Positions 1 to 6,762 of a stretch of DNA of 13,830 nucleotides are shown piece after piece. Positions within the stretch are counted from its first letter, which is position 1. Each line of letters starts with the position of its first letter. The stretch is from Spirochaetota bacterium. GTDB taxonomy: Bacteria; Spirochaetota; UBA12135; COTS27. A model generated the notes under the pieces. That model was not told the DNA's origin. It worked only from the letters and a program-made list of their open reading frames with translations, and ran no database searches. The stretch is taken from contig JAUXHF010000018.1 of NCBI GenBank assembly GCA_030621685.1, forward strand, positions 1-13,830, written 5' to 3'. The position numbers were made by a program, and so were the translations under genes.

Positions 1-4
1 AGTG

Positions 5-89
5 CCTTGATTGAAATTCTTTGGTAATTATTTGGCAAATAGATAGGCTTTTGCCAAATATAAGTTTACCAAATACCTTGCTTGAAATT
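5..89. repeat. Nested inverted repeat flanked by direct repeats
   Basis: An 11-bp perfect inverted repeat (29-39 with 50-60, core ATTTGGCAAA/TTTGCCAAAT, 10-nt loop) sits inside a second 8-bp pair (20-27 TTTGGTAA with 66-73 TTACCAAA). The whole is bracketed by a direct repeat, CCTTGATTGAAATT at 5-18 and CCTTGCTTGAAATT at 76-89, with one mismatch. No U-tract follows, so it is not a clear intrinsic terminator. It could be an operator, a transcript 3' end of a gene left of the window, or a remnant of a small insertion. The pattern is read directly; the role is unknown. Confidence 0.6.
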
Positions 90-194
90 TATTCTTTTTA
101 TTGTTATATTGTTATAAACGAGCTGAATAAATATGCAATATTAATATATATCGGCATTATCAAACAAGCTGCTGCCCTTGCTCTAGTTTTGAAT

Positions 195-223
195 TTGACA
201 AAAAAATTCATAGCAACTATAAA
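195..223 (+). promoter_or_regulatory. Sigma70-type promoter of the DUF58-BatA operon
   Basis: A perfect -35 hexamer TTGACA (195-200) is separated by 17 nt from a -10 TATAAA (218-223, five of six consensus bases). Transcription would begin near 230, leaving a leader of about 49 nt before the ATG at 279. The surrounding stretch 1-278 is strongly AT-rich and I see no credible gene in it, which suits a regulatory gap. Confidence 0.7.
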
Positions 224-278
224 TTTGAATGAAAATAAATATAAAGAGTAAACATCCTGCCCCAAGCCAAGCTAGATT

Positions 279-1172
279 ATGGAAATAAGTAATAAGGCAA
301 AAAGAATTTTAACAACTTTGCCCGTAGAGAAGTTGCTGCGTTTTGAGGGAGAGAATTCGATTACCAGCACAAATATTAACTTTGCAAACAAAGCCAATTT
401 CCACGAATATAAGGCCTATAGCCTAGGTGATGAAACAAAATGGATAGATTGGAAAATCTACGCCAGACGTGAACGGCTTTACACAAAAAAATATGCTTCA
501 GAATTAGCACGCAGTACACTTATTGTTGTAGATGGCTCGGCCTCTATGCAAGATGGGTTTTTAGGACAAGAACAACTTAGCAAACGCGGGCAAACTGTAT
601 GGACTCGAGTGAAGGGCGTCTTGGGATATTTGCTTTATTATTTGTATATTAAAAAAGAACCTTACGGCTTAGCCATAGTACGCGATAACACACTTGCTCA
701 ATGGAAAATAGGCCAAGGCGGAAACCAGCTTACCATCTTACAAAAAGCCATAGCAAAAGAAAACGCTTTCGGTTCAAATAATTACATGAAAAAATTGATG
801 ACTGCCGTCAAAGCCTCAAATGAAATAAATAATATTCTGTTTATCTCTGACTTCCAAATGGAACAAAGCCAGCTAGCCACTTTGGTCAAACATGCCAAAA
901 ACAATCAGATAGCCTTATCTTTTCTCTGTTTTCTCAACGAACGGCTGAGCAACTTCAGCTTCATTGGCGGTCTTCGCTGGCTAAAAGATAGCGAAAGCGG
1001 GCGCAAACTCCTCTTTAATAAAAAAGATATGCAAGAATATAAAACACTGGTTAGCCGCCACTACGATAGCTTATCAGCCTACGCAAAATCCCAAGAATTC
1101 CAGTTACATCTTATCGATTTCCGTGAGCGCGATGAACTTGAAAACTTTGTTGGCTTCTTCCAAAATTCATAA
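279..1172 (+). CDS. DUF58 domain protein with vWA-like MIDAS
   Basis: 297 aa, soluble, no signal peptide or membrane segment. Residues about 44-75 carry the DUF58 signature: an FHEYKAYSLGDE stretch followed by IDWK..ARRERL. It leads into a beta strand ending in D85-G-S87-A-S89, a DxSxS metal-ion-dependent adhesion site of von Willebrand A folds. DUF58 proteins are usually partners of MoxR-type AAA+ ATPases and of membrane BatA/BatB proteins, acting as chaperone or assembly modules; the exact client is unknown here. The next gene starts 8 nt after the TAA stop and is a BatA-type membrane protein, so the two form an operon from the promoter at 195-223. The ATG is preceded by no Shine-Dalgarno sequence. 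The family assignment is firm; the biological role is inference. Confidence 0.87.
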   Translation: MEISNKAKRILTTLPVEKLLRFEGENSITSTNINFANKANFHEYKAYSLGDETKWIDWKIYARRERLYTKKYASELARSTLIVVDGSASMQDGFLGQEQLSKRGQTVWTRVKGVLGYLLYYLYIKKEPYGLAIVRDNTLAQWKIGQGGNQLTILQKAIAKENAFGSNNYMKKLMTAVKASNEINNILFISDFQMEQSQLATLVKHAKNNQIALSFLCFLNERLSNFSFIGGLRWLKDSESGRKLLFNKKDMQEYKTLVSRHYDSLSAYAKSQEFQLHLIDFRERDELENFVGFFQNS

Positions 1173-1180
1173 CTACCAGC

Positions 1181-3232
1181 ATGTTTTTTGCTAGCCCCCT
1201 GCTCCTTTGGCTGCTGCCTCTTGCGCTTACACCTTTTTTTCTGCGCATGCGGTATTTCATAGAATCTCGCGTGCAGGAGGTTCCCACCCTCTTTTTTTTA
1301 GAAAAACTCTTGCGGCGAAAACAAATACGTTACGAAAAACCACTGCTAGAAACTATTTTAGAAAGCCTGTTTATCTGCCTTCTCATACTCCTTTGGGCAG
1401 GCCCCCAGAAAAGCAGCCATGTCCGTGAAAGCGACTCCTTGCTTGTGCTTGTTGATGATAGCCCCTCTATGCAGTATTTTTATGGAAATTATACCCAAAA
1501 AGATACTCAAAATGATACTCAAAGTAATACTCAAAAAGACCAAGAGCCCCGCTCCCCCTCAAAACTGCACAGCTTCCTAAGTGATGCCTTAGCTAAACAA
1601 AGTTTTCAAAGCATAGAACTTCAGCGGCTCTCGGCCATATCAGACCCCCAGCGAATCAGCATTAAAACACCCCAAGATTTCATCGGGCTTTTTGATGCTC
1701 TTGCCAAAAGTGTGAATCCTAAGCCTTGGAATAGCGACAGCCTTATTCTAGGATTGCAGCAGAGTAGGCCCAATATCTTAGAAAGCTCGAAAAGCCTGCT
1801 TCTGTACTCAGATTTCAAGGAAAACCACTTTAGCAAAAAAGCAAATTCAACAAAATCTGCCCAGCAAAAAGAAAGTACGCTTGCCCAAGAATTTCAAAAA
1901 CTTGGCTACAGCACTTTCTTTCTTAAAGAAACCCCAGCTCCCTATGTAGAGGATTATACCCTAGCTAGAAAAAACTTTTTCATCCGTGAAACGCTAAATT
2001 TATCGCTTAACGTTACTATGCCCAGCCAAACCCACCTTCCCGTGTCCTTAGAGCTGCTCTTGAATGGCAAGCGAGTCTTTCTTTCAAAAATAGACTCTGG
2101 CTCTCTTCAAACAGAGGCAGGCTTGCAGAATTCAGAATCTGGCGAAGAGCCGCCGCATGGCAGCAGCAAGGCAGCTACTCAGCAAAATTTCAAGATCAAC
2201 CTTCTCTTAGATAAGCAAGGCGTAAATGCCATAACCGTACTCTTAAAAAAAGATGATTACGTTTTCCACCGCCGTAGCAAGGTCGTTTTTGTCTATCCCC
2301 GTATTTCTTTAAGCACCTTAGGCGGAACGCCCAAGGCCACATCGGTGATTCAGGCTATCTTCGCCTACGATGAGAATTCCCAGCAGCTTTCACTAAGCAG
2401 GCAAGGTGATACCATCATTGTTTTAAGCCCAAGTCTTCTGCCCAGAGAAAGCCGGCTAACACTTCGTAACGATGGGAAAAAACATATTTTTATTCTAGAA
2501 CCAACAGCCGATTTCATTGAACAAGCTAAAGCCTTAGATGACCTTGGGCTTCAAGAACTGCGCTTTGAGTCTCTTGAACATACCAGCGTCCGCAGTCGTT
2601 TTTATTGGAGCGAACAACAGCGAGCCGAAACTTTTTTCAATTCCACCAATCCTAAAAATCGTAGCTACTTAAAGCTTTCTGCTAGCAGCGCTAAGCTGGT
2701 ACGCCCCCTGCTGCTCATCGATGGTAATCCGGTTATTTTCCTCTACAAAAATGCCCTTTGCATTACCTTGCTCAGCCAAGAAGAACTCACCCAGAACACA
2801 GATGCCCATCATCTTATTTGGCTTTACGAATCGCTTTTTGCCTTACATGGATCTAAGAAACTTTCGATTATCGAAAACCATGATGCTTTCAGCCAAGCTA
2901 GAGACCTTGCCCAGCTTAGCAGCAAACCATCTATTTTCCATGGCGACAAGCTCTGGGTTTTTGAAAACGAGGTTTTCTTAGAACGAGTGCCTCCACAAGA
3001 GTATCTTGCTGCCGTACTCCCAGCAGCGCTTGAAGAAACTTTGTTTCCAGTCTTCGGCTCGGCTAATTTTATTTCAAGCAAGGCTTCTGGCTCTAATGAC
3101 GCCCAAAGCGCCACGCCATCGCTTATTGAATGGTTGCTGGGCATCGCTTTTTGTTTGCTTCTCTTTTTAGCTTATCTTTTTATAAGAAAAACCTTTCCGA
3201 AGAAAAAAGGCCATGCAGAATTTCTTTCATAG
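1181..3232 (+). CDS. BatA-type membrane protein with degenerate vWA region
   Basis: 683 aa. The N-terminus has the BatA (aerotolerance regulator N-terminal) layout: a hydrophobic segment at residues 3-21, a basic loop (RRKQIRYEK), then a second membrane segment around 57-75 ending in AGPQ. It is followed by LVLVDDSPSMQ, where D92, S94 and S96 fit DxSxS. The large middle part is expected to be periplasmic and lacks motifs I recognise. A third membrane segment lies at about 655-672 followed by a basic tail (RKTFPKKK). This length and one-C-terminal-anchor architecture resemble the long BatA-domain proteins encoded with DUF58 proteins. Residues about 104-119 are a low-complexity TQ/D/N stretch made by a 12-bp tandem repeat. 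Spacing to the upstream DUF58 gene is 8 nt, and the stop is TAG. No Shine-Dalgarno is seen. The role in envelope protein assembly or stress is inferred from the family only. Confidence 0.82.
   Translation: MFFASPLLLWLLPLALTPFFLRMRYFIESRVQEVPTLFFLEKLLRRKQIRYEKPLLETILESLFICLLILLWAGPQKSSHVRESDSLLVLVDDSPSMQYFYGNYTQKDTQNDTQSNTQKDQEPRSPSKLHSFLSDALAKQSFQSIELQRLSAISDPQRISIKTPQDFIGLFDALAKSVNPKPWNSDSLILGLQQSRPNILESSKSLLLYSDFKENHFSKKANSTKSAQQKESTLAQEFQKLGYSTFFLKETPAPYVEDYTLARKNFFIRETLNLSLNVTMPSQTHLPVSLELLLNGKRVFLSKIDSGSLQTEAGLQNSESGEEPPHGSSKAATQQNFKINLLLDKQGVNAITVLLKKDDYVFHRRSKVVFVYPRISLSTLGGTPKATSVIQAIFAYDENSQQLSLSRQGDTIIVLSPSLLPRESRLTLRNDGKKHIFILEPTADFIEQAKALDDLGLQELRFESLEHTSVRSRFYWSEQQRAETFFNSTNPKNRSYLKLSASSAKLVRPLLLIDGNPVIFLYKNALCITLLSQEELTQNTDAHHLIWLYESLFALHGSKKLSIIENHDAFSQARDLAQLSSKPSIFHGDKLWVFENEVFLERVPPQEYLAAVLPAALEETLFPVFGSANFISSKASGSNDAQSATPSLIEWLLGIAFCLLLFLAYLFIRKTFPKKKGHAEFLS
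1490..1537 (+). repeat. 12-bp tandem repeat (4 units) inside the BatA-like gene
   Basis: Four consecutive 12-nt units: TATACCCAAAAA, GATACTCAAAAT, GATACTCAAAGT, AATACTCAAAAA. They encode YTQK, DTQN, DTQS, NTQK just after the MIDAS-like motif. Because 12 is a multiple of three, gain or loss of units would keep the frame. Confidence 0.85.
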
Positions 3233-3249
3233 GCCGGCACCTCCTCTCT

Positions 3250-3279
3250 TTCATATCCATATCCATAGAAAATTATACT
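3250..3279 (+). promoter_or_regulatory. Candidate promoter of the sugar dehydrogenase gene
   Basis: TTCATA (3250-3255) and TATACT (3274-3279) are 18 nt apart. The -10 matches five of six consensus bases and the -35 four of six. Predicted start of transcription is near 3286, giving a leader of about 48 nt, close to that of the operon at 279. The -35 overlaps a small (ATATCC)2 repeat. This is a by-eye match only. Confidence 0.35.
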
Positions 3280-3333
3280 TTTATTATGTAACTAAATATT
3301 TTTAACGAGGCATATTTCCAATATATCATTTTT

Positions 3334-4566
3334 ATGTTTACTTTTTTATTTCATACAAGGTTTATAAGAAAGCTTTTTTTATTTTCTTTATGCAGGTTTA
3401 GCAAGCACCATCGAATTTCGATGGTTTGGCTTTTTCTTTTTTTCGGCTTTTTTCTAGGGCAGCCTTTTTCTTTGTTCAGTCAAGAAAGCTTAGAAGGAAA
3501 AATACATGTTCGCACCTTAGCTAGCAACTTAGACACGCCATGGCAGATAGCCTTAGCTCCAGACGGTTTTATCTACTTAAGCGAACGCGGCGGCCTTGTG
3601 CGCGTGATAAGCCCCTCGGGAAAGCTACAACAAAAGCCATGGCTTTCTCTGCCAGAGATTGTGGAGATTGGCGAAGGCGGATTGCTGGGATTGGCTTTAG
3701 ATCCAAATTTTTCAGAAAATGGGTTTATTTACTTAAGCTATACTTTCAAGAAAAACAAAACCCTGTATAATCGGCTTATCCGCGCGAAACAAGTAAGCAT
3801 AACTCCCTATCGCTTGGGCCGTAAGGAAAAAATTCTTTTAGATGGCATTCCAGCGGCACGCTTTCATAATGGTGGCAGGTTGAAATTTGCGCCTGATGGC
3901 AAACTTTTTTGGGCCATCGGCGATAGGCTGCGTTCTAAAACAGCCCAAAATGCAGGCTCTTTAAATGGGAAAATTCTGCGGCTACATCCTGATGGCCGTA
4001 TTCCCAAAGACAATCCCTTTGGACCTAACTCCTACGTTTATAGCTTAGGACATAGGAACGTTCAAGGCATAGCCATAGCCCAAGGGTTCATATTCGCCAC
4101 TGAACATGGGCCTTCTTCTTTTATAGATTGCTGCCGAGATGAGCTTAATCTCATTCAGGCCGGAGCCAATTACGGCTGGCCTATCATCCGTGGCTCTGAA
4201 AAAAAACCCGGGCTTCGCTCGCCGCTCATCCATAGCGGCGAAACTGAGACTTGGGCGCCCGCAGGAATAGCCTTCATTAATCGAGGCTTACTCAAAAACT
4301 CCTTGCTCTTCACCGGCTTACGCGGGCAGGCTTTGTATCTGGCAAAAGTATCTGGAATTGAGGCTAGAAATCCTAAAATCACCAAAGTAAATAAACTTTT
4401 CCATCGCCGTTACGGCAGGCTTCGCGATATCATCCTTGTGCCAGAAGCCTTTCAGAAAACCTTACATGCCGATGTTCTTGTGCTTACCTCTAACCGCGAT
4501 GGCCGCGGCCGCCCCAGGCCTAACCTTGATGATAGGGTTTTAGCCATGCTCTTGCCTAGTTTTTAA
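3334..4566 (+). CDS. Exported PQQ-dependent sugar dehydrogenase family protein
   Basis: 410 aa. This is a soluble glucose/sorbosone (aldose sugar) dehydrogenase beta-propeller of the YliI/Asd type, which would oxidise sugars in the periplasm with pyrroloquinoline quinone. Visible family landmarks are LDTPWQIALAPDG near the N-terminus, GGLLGLALDPNF, FHNGGRL with the probable catalytic base H178, GKILRLHPDG, LGHRN with R241-N242 (matching the PQQ-contacting Arg-Asn pair), EHGP and NYGWP. A hydrophobic export segment covers residues 30-48 (MVWLFLFFGFF...), with likely cleavage near S49-Q50. The start could be the ATG at 3334, or Met30 at 3421, where a hydrophobic signal would begin without basic residues. 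I keep 3334 because the upstream RFSKHHR supplies the charges. A Cys266-Cys267 pair replaces the usual Gly-rich part of the EHGP..DE(L/V)N loop. No PQQ synthesis genes are in view, so the cofactor would need another locus or uptake. It is convergent with the GT39 gene. Confidence 0.83.
   Translation: MFTFLFHTRFIRKLFLFSLCRFSKHHRISMVWLFLFFGFFLGQPFSLFSQESLEGKIHVRTLASNLDTPWQIALAPDGFIYLSERGGLVRVISPSGKLQQKPWLSLPEIVEIGEGGLLGLALDPNFSENGFIYLSYTFKKNKTLYNRLIRAKQVSITPYRLGRKEKILLDGIPAARFHNGGRLKFAPDGKLFWAIGDRLRSKTAQNAGSLNGKILRLHPDGRIPKDNPFGPNSYVYSLGHRNVQGIAIAQGFIFATEHGPSSFIDCCRDELNLIQAGANYGWPIIRGSEKKPGLRSPLIHSGETETWAPAGIAFINRGLLKNSLLFTGLRGQALYLAKVSGIEARNPKITKVNKLFHRRYGRLRDIILVPEAFQKTLHADVLVLTSNRDGRGRPRPNLDDRVLAMLLPSF
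3407..3425. repeat. 19-nt palindrome over the alternative start codon
   Basis: ACCATCGAATTTCGATGGT is a perfect palindrome with 9-bp arms around a single central T (3416). Its right arm contains the ATG at 3421-3423, the in-frame alternative start (Met30) of the dehydrogenase. As RNA it could form a short hairpin masking that ATG. Confidence 0.75.
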
Positions 4567-4587
4567 CCGTTTTAACCTTTTTAACCT
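4561..4587 (+). repeat. 9-bp tandem repeat containing in-frame stop codons
   Basis: Three units of TTTTAACCG/TTTTAACCT/TTTTAACCT run through the stop codon of the sugar dehydrogenase (TAA 4564-4566). The unit length is nine, so the TAA recurs in frame at 4573-4575 and 4582-4584, giving three tandem in-frame stops. The remaining gap to 4704 holds only an imperfect GGGC/GCCC hairpin (4621-4647) without a T-run. Confidence 0.8.
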
Positions 4588-4704
4588 TTATTTCTAGGGC
4601 AAGGCTCTCCCACACCTACAGGGCAGCTCTCTCTGCTAAGCCAGCCCATAAAATTATAAAAAATTGGAAAGTTATTTCTTTATAAGCCCTAGCTAAAATC
4701 TTAC

Positions 4705-6375
4705 TTATTTTTTCAAGCTTTCTCTGAATTTGCTTGTTCCTTTAAACTCCATTCCTTTAAAAAGCGTAAATTGCAGAAGTTTCTTACCTCTGCGTTTGCT
4801 GCTAAAAATTTTTAATCGCTTAACCGAGGCAAAAGATTCTTGCAAGGTTTTTGGTATTTCCATTTTCTTTCCCGGCTGTACGTAATACATATCCTCGCCT
4901 AAAGCTGTTTCTTCATGAAAAATAACATCGAAAAGCGTAAGATGGTAGCTATTGCCAAGATCTATAAGCACGGCCTCTTTTAATGGCCTTGTATAAAAAT
5001 TAATAGCTGCAGGAATTTGATAGTTTACTGAAGCTATAAGCAAGGTTTTATCCATTGAGCGTTCATAGTACTCTGGGAATTCTTCTTCAAACACTTCAAA
5101 TAAATAAAAAAAGTCACTCTTGTCGAAGGTGAAAAACTTTGGCAGCCTCAGCTTAGAGTCCGAAAAAAATATAAACAGCCCCGAAAAAGAAAGAAGCAAC
5201 AAGATGGCAGCAACGCTTACCATGCTTATTGTTTTTAGCTGCAGCAGGTGGCTTTCTACCTGCAGCACAACTAAGGCTGTAAGCGGCACAAATAATACGA
5301 GGGCCCAATTAACTTCTACAAAAACAAAAAAAGGCGTGATGAAAAAATACATCACGCTAGGCATGGCAACAACGCAAAGAAAAAAAGCTTGCTCTGCCTG
5401 CTCTGCTTTTTGCCCTAACTTATTTCTAACTGTTCTAACTGTTCTAACGTTACTCCCCATCCCCAATAATTTCACCATCCAAACTCTTATGAAAAGCCAG
5501 CAACCTAGTACGTAAAAAACAGGGAACATCAGCAAGGCCATTTTGTAATGAAAATCAAGAAAACTCTGCCATGATGCCCTTTCACCAAGCCTCCCTTGAA
5601 GAAATTTTAGGAACAACCAATGGTTCTGCCAATTCCAGAAAATAAATAGCGAGAAAATCCCCAAGGCTAGCATAAAAGAAAACATAGCCATGAGTATCTG
5701 CGGCTTCCAATACTTTGGCTCATTGGCTTTGCCTAAAAAAACGTAGGCCAAGAAGCCTAAACCCAGTAAACCAGCCGGAATTTTTGATAGCATGGCTAAG
5801 CCTAAGAAAACGCCTGCCAGCATCCAGATGCCAAAGAGCTTTTTGCCTTGAAGCCTTCTAGCACGAAAAACAGAAATACGGAAAAAAGCACTGTAGTAGA
5901 ACTGCATGGCTAAAAAACTAAAAAAAGCTAGCGGCGTATCTGGTGTTACGATTATTGAGCTGCCAACAAATATCGGCAAGGCCAAAATAAGCACGGCAAA
6001 TAAAATTCCAGCACCTATGCCGTTATCTTGCTTATTGTCATCCCAGTTATTTCCTTCTTTTAGCTTAGCACTATCATCTTTATGTACAAGCACTTTGCCA
6101 AAGAAAAACATCATAAGCGCAAGTAAGAAAAACAAGGCTACCGCCCAAAAACGGAGAATAAAAATACTTGAATCGCCAAAAAACGTTCCCAAATACATAG
6201 CAAAGGCTATTACAGGGCCATGTTCTGGGTAGCCCAAGGCCAAATGTTTAGACCAAAGCCAGTAGTACAATTCATCCGCACTGGGGCTTATCAAGGAAAT
6301 AAACAGTAGTTTGAAAACACTTATCCCTATAACTGAAAGTGTTAGAAGAGTAAGTATGCTCTTGTTTTCTTGCAT
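4705..6375 (-). CDS. GT39/ArnT-like integral-membrane glycosyltransferase
   Basis: 556 aa. The first 410 or so residues form many hydrophobic segments (around ten), and the last 140 are soluble and basic, expected on the outer face. The first extracytoplasmic loop has the family motif: D34-E35 in SADELYYW, then GYPEHGP at 48-54, where related proteins usually have GY.DHPP; the acidic residue is kept as Glu51. A second motif, VTPDTPL, lies near residues 143-149. Such enzymes (dolichyl-phosphate-mannose mannosyltransferase/ArnT fold, PMT_2) transfer sugars from a polyprenyl-phosphate carrier to lipid or protein acceptors in the periplasm. The specific donor and acceptor cannot be read here. Two 9-bp tandem arrays create VRTVRTVR and AEQAEQ in one loop (about residues 309-329). 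It is a single gene, convergent with the sugar dehydrogenase and divergent from the tRNA/ribosomal genes. The start ATG (6373-6375) has only a weak AGAAAG upstream. Confidence 0.83.
   Translation of the reverse strand: MQENKSILTLLTLSVIGISVFKLLFISLISPSADELYYWLWSKHLALGYPEHGPVIAFAMYLGTFFGDSSIFILRFWAVALFFLLALMMFFFGKVLVHKDDSAKLKEGNNWDDNKQDNGIGAGILFAVLILALPIFVGSSIIVTPDTPLAFFSFLAMQFYYSAFFRISVFRARRLQGKKLFGIWMLAGVFLGLAMLSKIPAGLLGLGFLAYVFLGKANEPKYWKPQILMAMFSFMLALGIFSLFIFWNWQNHWLFLKFLQGRLGERASWQSFLDFHYKMALLMFPVFYVLGCWLFIRVWMVKLLGMGSNVRTVRTVRNKLGQKAEQAEQAFFLCVVAMPSVMYFFITPFFVFVEVNWALVLFVPLTALVVLQVESHLLQLKTISMVSVAAILLLLSFSGLFIFFSDSKLRLPKFFTFDKSDFFYLFEVFEEEFPEYYERSMDKTLLIASVNYQIPAAINFYTRPLKEAVLIDLGNSYHLTLFDVIFHEETALGEDMYYVQPGKKMEIPKTLQESFASVKRLKIFSSKRRGKKLLQFTLFKGMEFKGTSKFRESLKK
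5390..5407 (-). repeat. 9-bp tandem duplication in the glycosyltransferase gene
   Basis: TGCTCTGCC followed by TGCTCTGCT (plus strand), eight of nine bases identical, encodes the AEQ-AEQ duplication on the minus strand. Confidence 0.75.
5424..5450 (-). repeat. 9-bp tandem triplication in the glycosyltransferase gene
   Basis: TTCTAACTG twice, then TTCTAACGT (plus strand), encodes repeated VRT/TVR residues on the minus strand. It lies 16 bp from the AEQ duplication, in the same predicted inter-membrane loop. Confidence 0.8.
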
Positions 6376-6492
6376 AAATTTACTTTCTACGATTATTTAA
6401 TTTCTTTGTTTCTAACAAAAGAAGGAATATGAGAATTGCAGATTTCCAAGATAATATTTCTAATATTACTCCTAGAAAAACCCAACTCATTG

Positions 6493-6498
6493 TATAAT
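6493..6498 (+). promoter_or_regulatory. Candidate -10 element upstream of tRNA-Pro
   Basis: A perfect TATAAT stands about 110 nt before the tRNA and 28 nt before a basic micro-ORF. No acceptable -35 hexamer is visible 16-18 nt upstream, so this is weak. The rest of the 232-nt gap 6376-6607 shows no other signal. Confidence 0.25.
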
Positions 6499-6525
6499 AT
6501 TCTTGTTGCTCTAGATTGCTTTTTT

Positions 6526-6606
6526 ATGAAATCTATACGATTCTTCGCCAAATACCTCCAGAAGAAACGAAAACATAGAATTCTAAGGGGAAAAAATAGA
6601 CATTAA
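6526..6606 (+). CDS. Possible 26-aa highly basic micro-protein
   Basis: An ATG-to-TAA frame of 26 codons ends one base before the tRNA. The product has 11 Lys/Arg plus two His and no acidic residue (begins MKSIRFFAKY, ends RGKNRH). It lies downstream of a TATAAT at 6493. I do not recognise it: its length equals that of the ribosomal protein bTHX, but the sequence does not resemble it. There is no Shine-Dalgarno, and a short basic frame is easily produced by A-rich DNA. Chance is the more likely explanation. Confidence 0.15.
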   Translation: MKSIRFFAKYLQKKRKHRILRGKNRH

Positions 6607-6607
6607 A

Positions 6608-6681
6608 CGGGCATTAGCGCAGTTGGCTAGCGCGTCAGGCTGGGGGTCTGAAGGTCACTGGTTCGAGCCCAGTATGCCCGA
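6608..6681 (+). tRNA. tRNA-Pro (anticodon GGG)
   Basis: A complete 74-nt cloverleaf is present. The acceptor stem CGGGCAT pairs with ATGCCCG, the D stem is GCGC/GCGC, and the anticodon stem TCAGG pairs with TCTGA with one G-T. The loop CTGGGGG has anticodon GGG and G37. The T arm is ACTGG-TTCGAGC-CCAGT and the discriminator base is A. The C1-G72 pair and A73 are typical bacterial proline identity elements. It reads CCC and CCU codons. CCA is not encoded. Confidence 0.95.
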
Positions 6682-6705
6682 AGTCAGCGCAGAGAACTAA
6701 AAAAT

Positions 6706-6733
6706 TTGACTTAGGCAATATTTTAATTATTTT
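6706..6733 (+). promoter_or_regulatory. Weak candidate promoter for rplM-rpsI
   Basis: TTGACT (6706-6711, five of six) is followed after 16 nt by TATTTT (6728-6733, four of six). It would give an rplM leader of about 130 nt. The A/T-rich background makes chance matches likely. Confidence 0.25.
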
Positions 6734-6762
6734 TTATAGATTGTTTTAGCTTATTTACATGC

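Noticed and set aside
21..251. Open frame of 76 codons with a TTG start left of the DUF58 gene
   Set aside because: Composition is that of the AT-rich gap, it runs through the nested inverted repeat and a near-consensus promoter (195-223), and the product looks like no protein family.
2824..3144. 106-codon frame antisense to the BatA-like gene
   Set aside because: Shadow of a well-supported coding frame; no start signal or recognisable domain.
4219..4241. 8-bp inverted repeat (TCGCCGCT/AGCGGCGA, 7-nt loop) in the sugar dehydrogenase gene
   Set aside because: Short and within coding sequence; compatible with chance over a 13.8-kb window.
4621..4647. GGGC...GCCC imperfect hairpin between convergent genes as a bidirectional terminator
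   Set aside because: Stem interrupted by mismatches, and no T-run on either side.
5120..5515. 131-codon frame antisense to the glycosyltransferase
   Set aside because: Low-complexity Ser/Thr/Lys-rich product opposite a clear membrane protein gene; the repeats in it are explained by the real gene.
6608..6681. tRNA gene as an integration (att) site for a mobile element
   Set aside because: No integrase, no direct repeat of the tRNA 3' end, and only housekeeping genes downstream.
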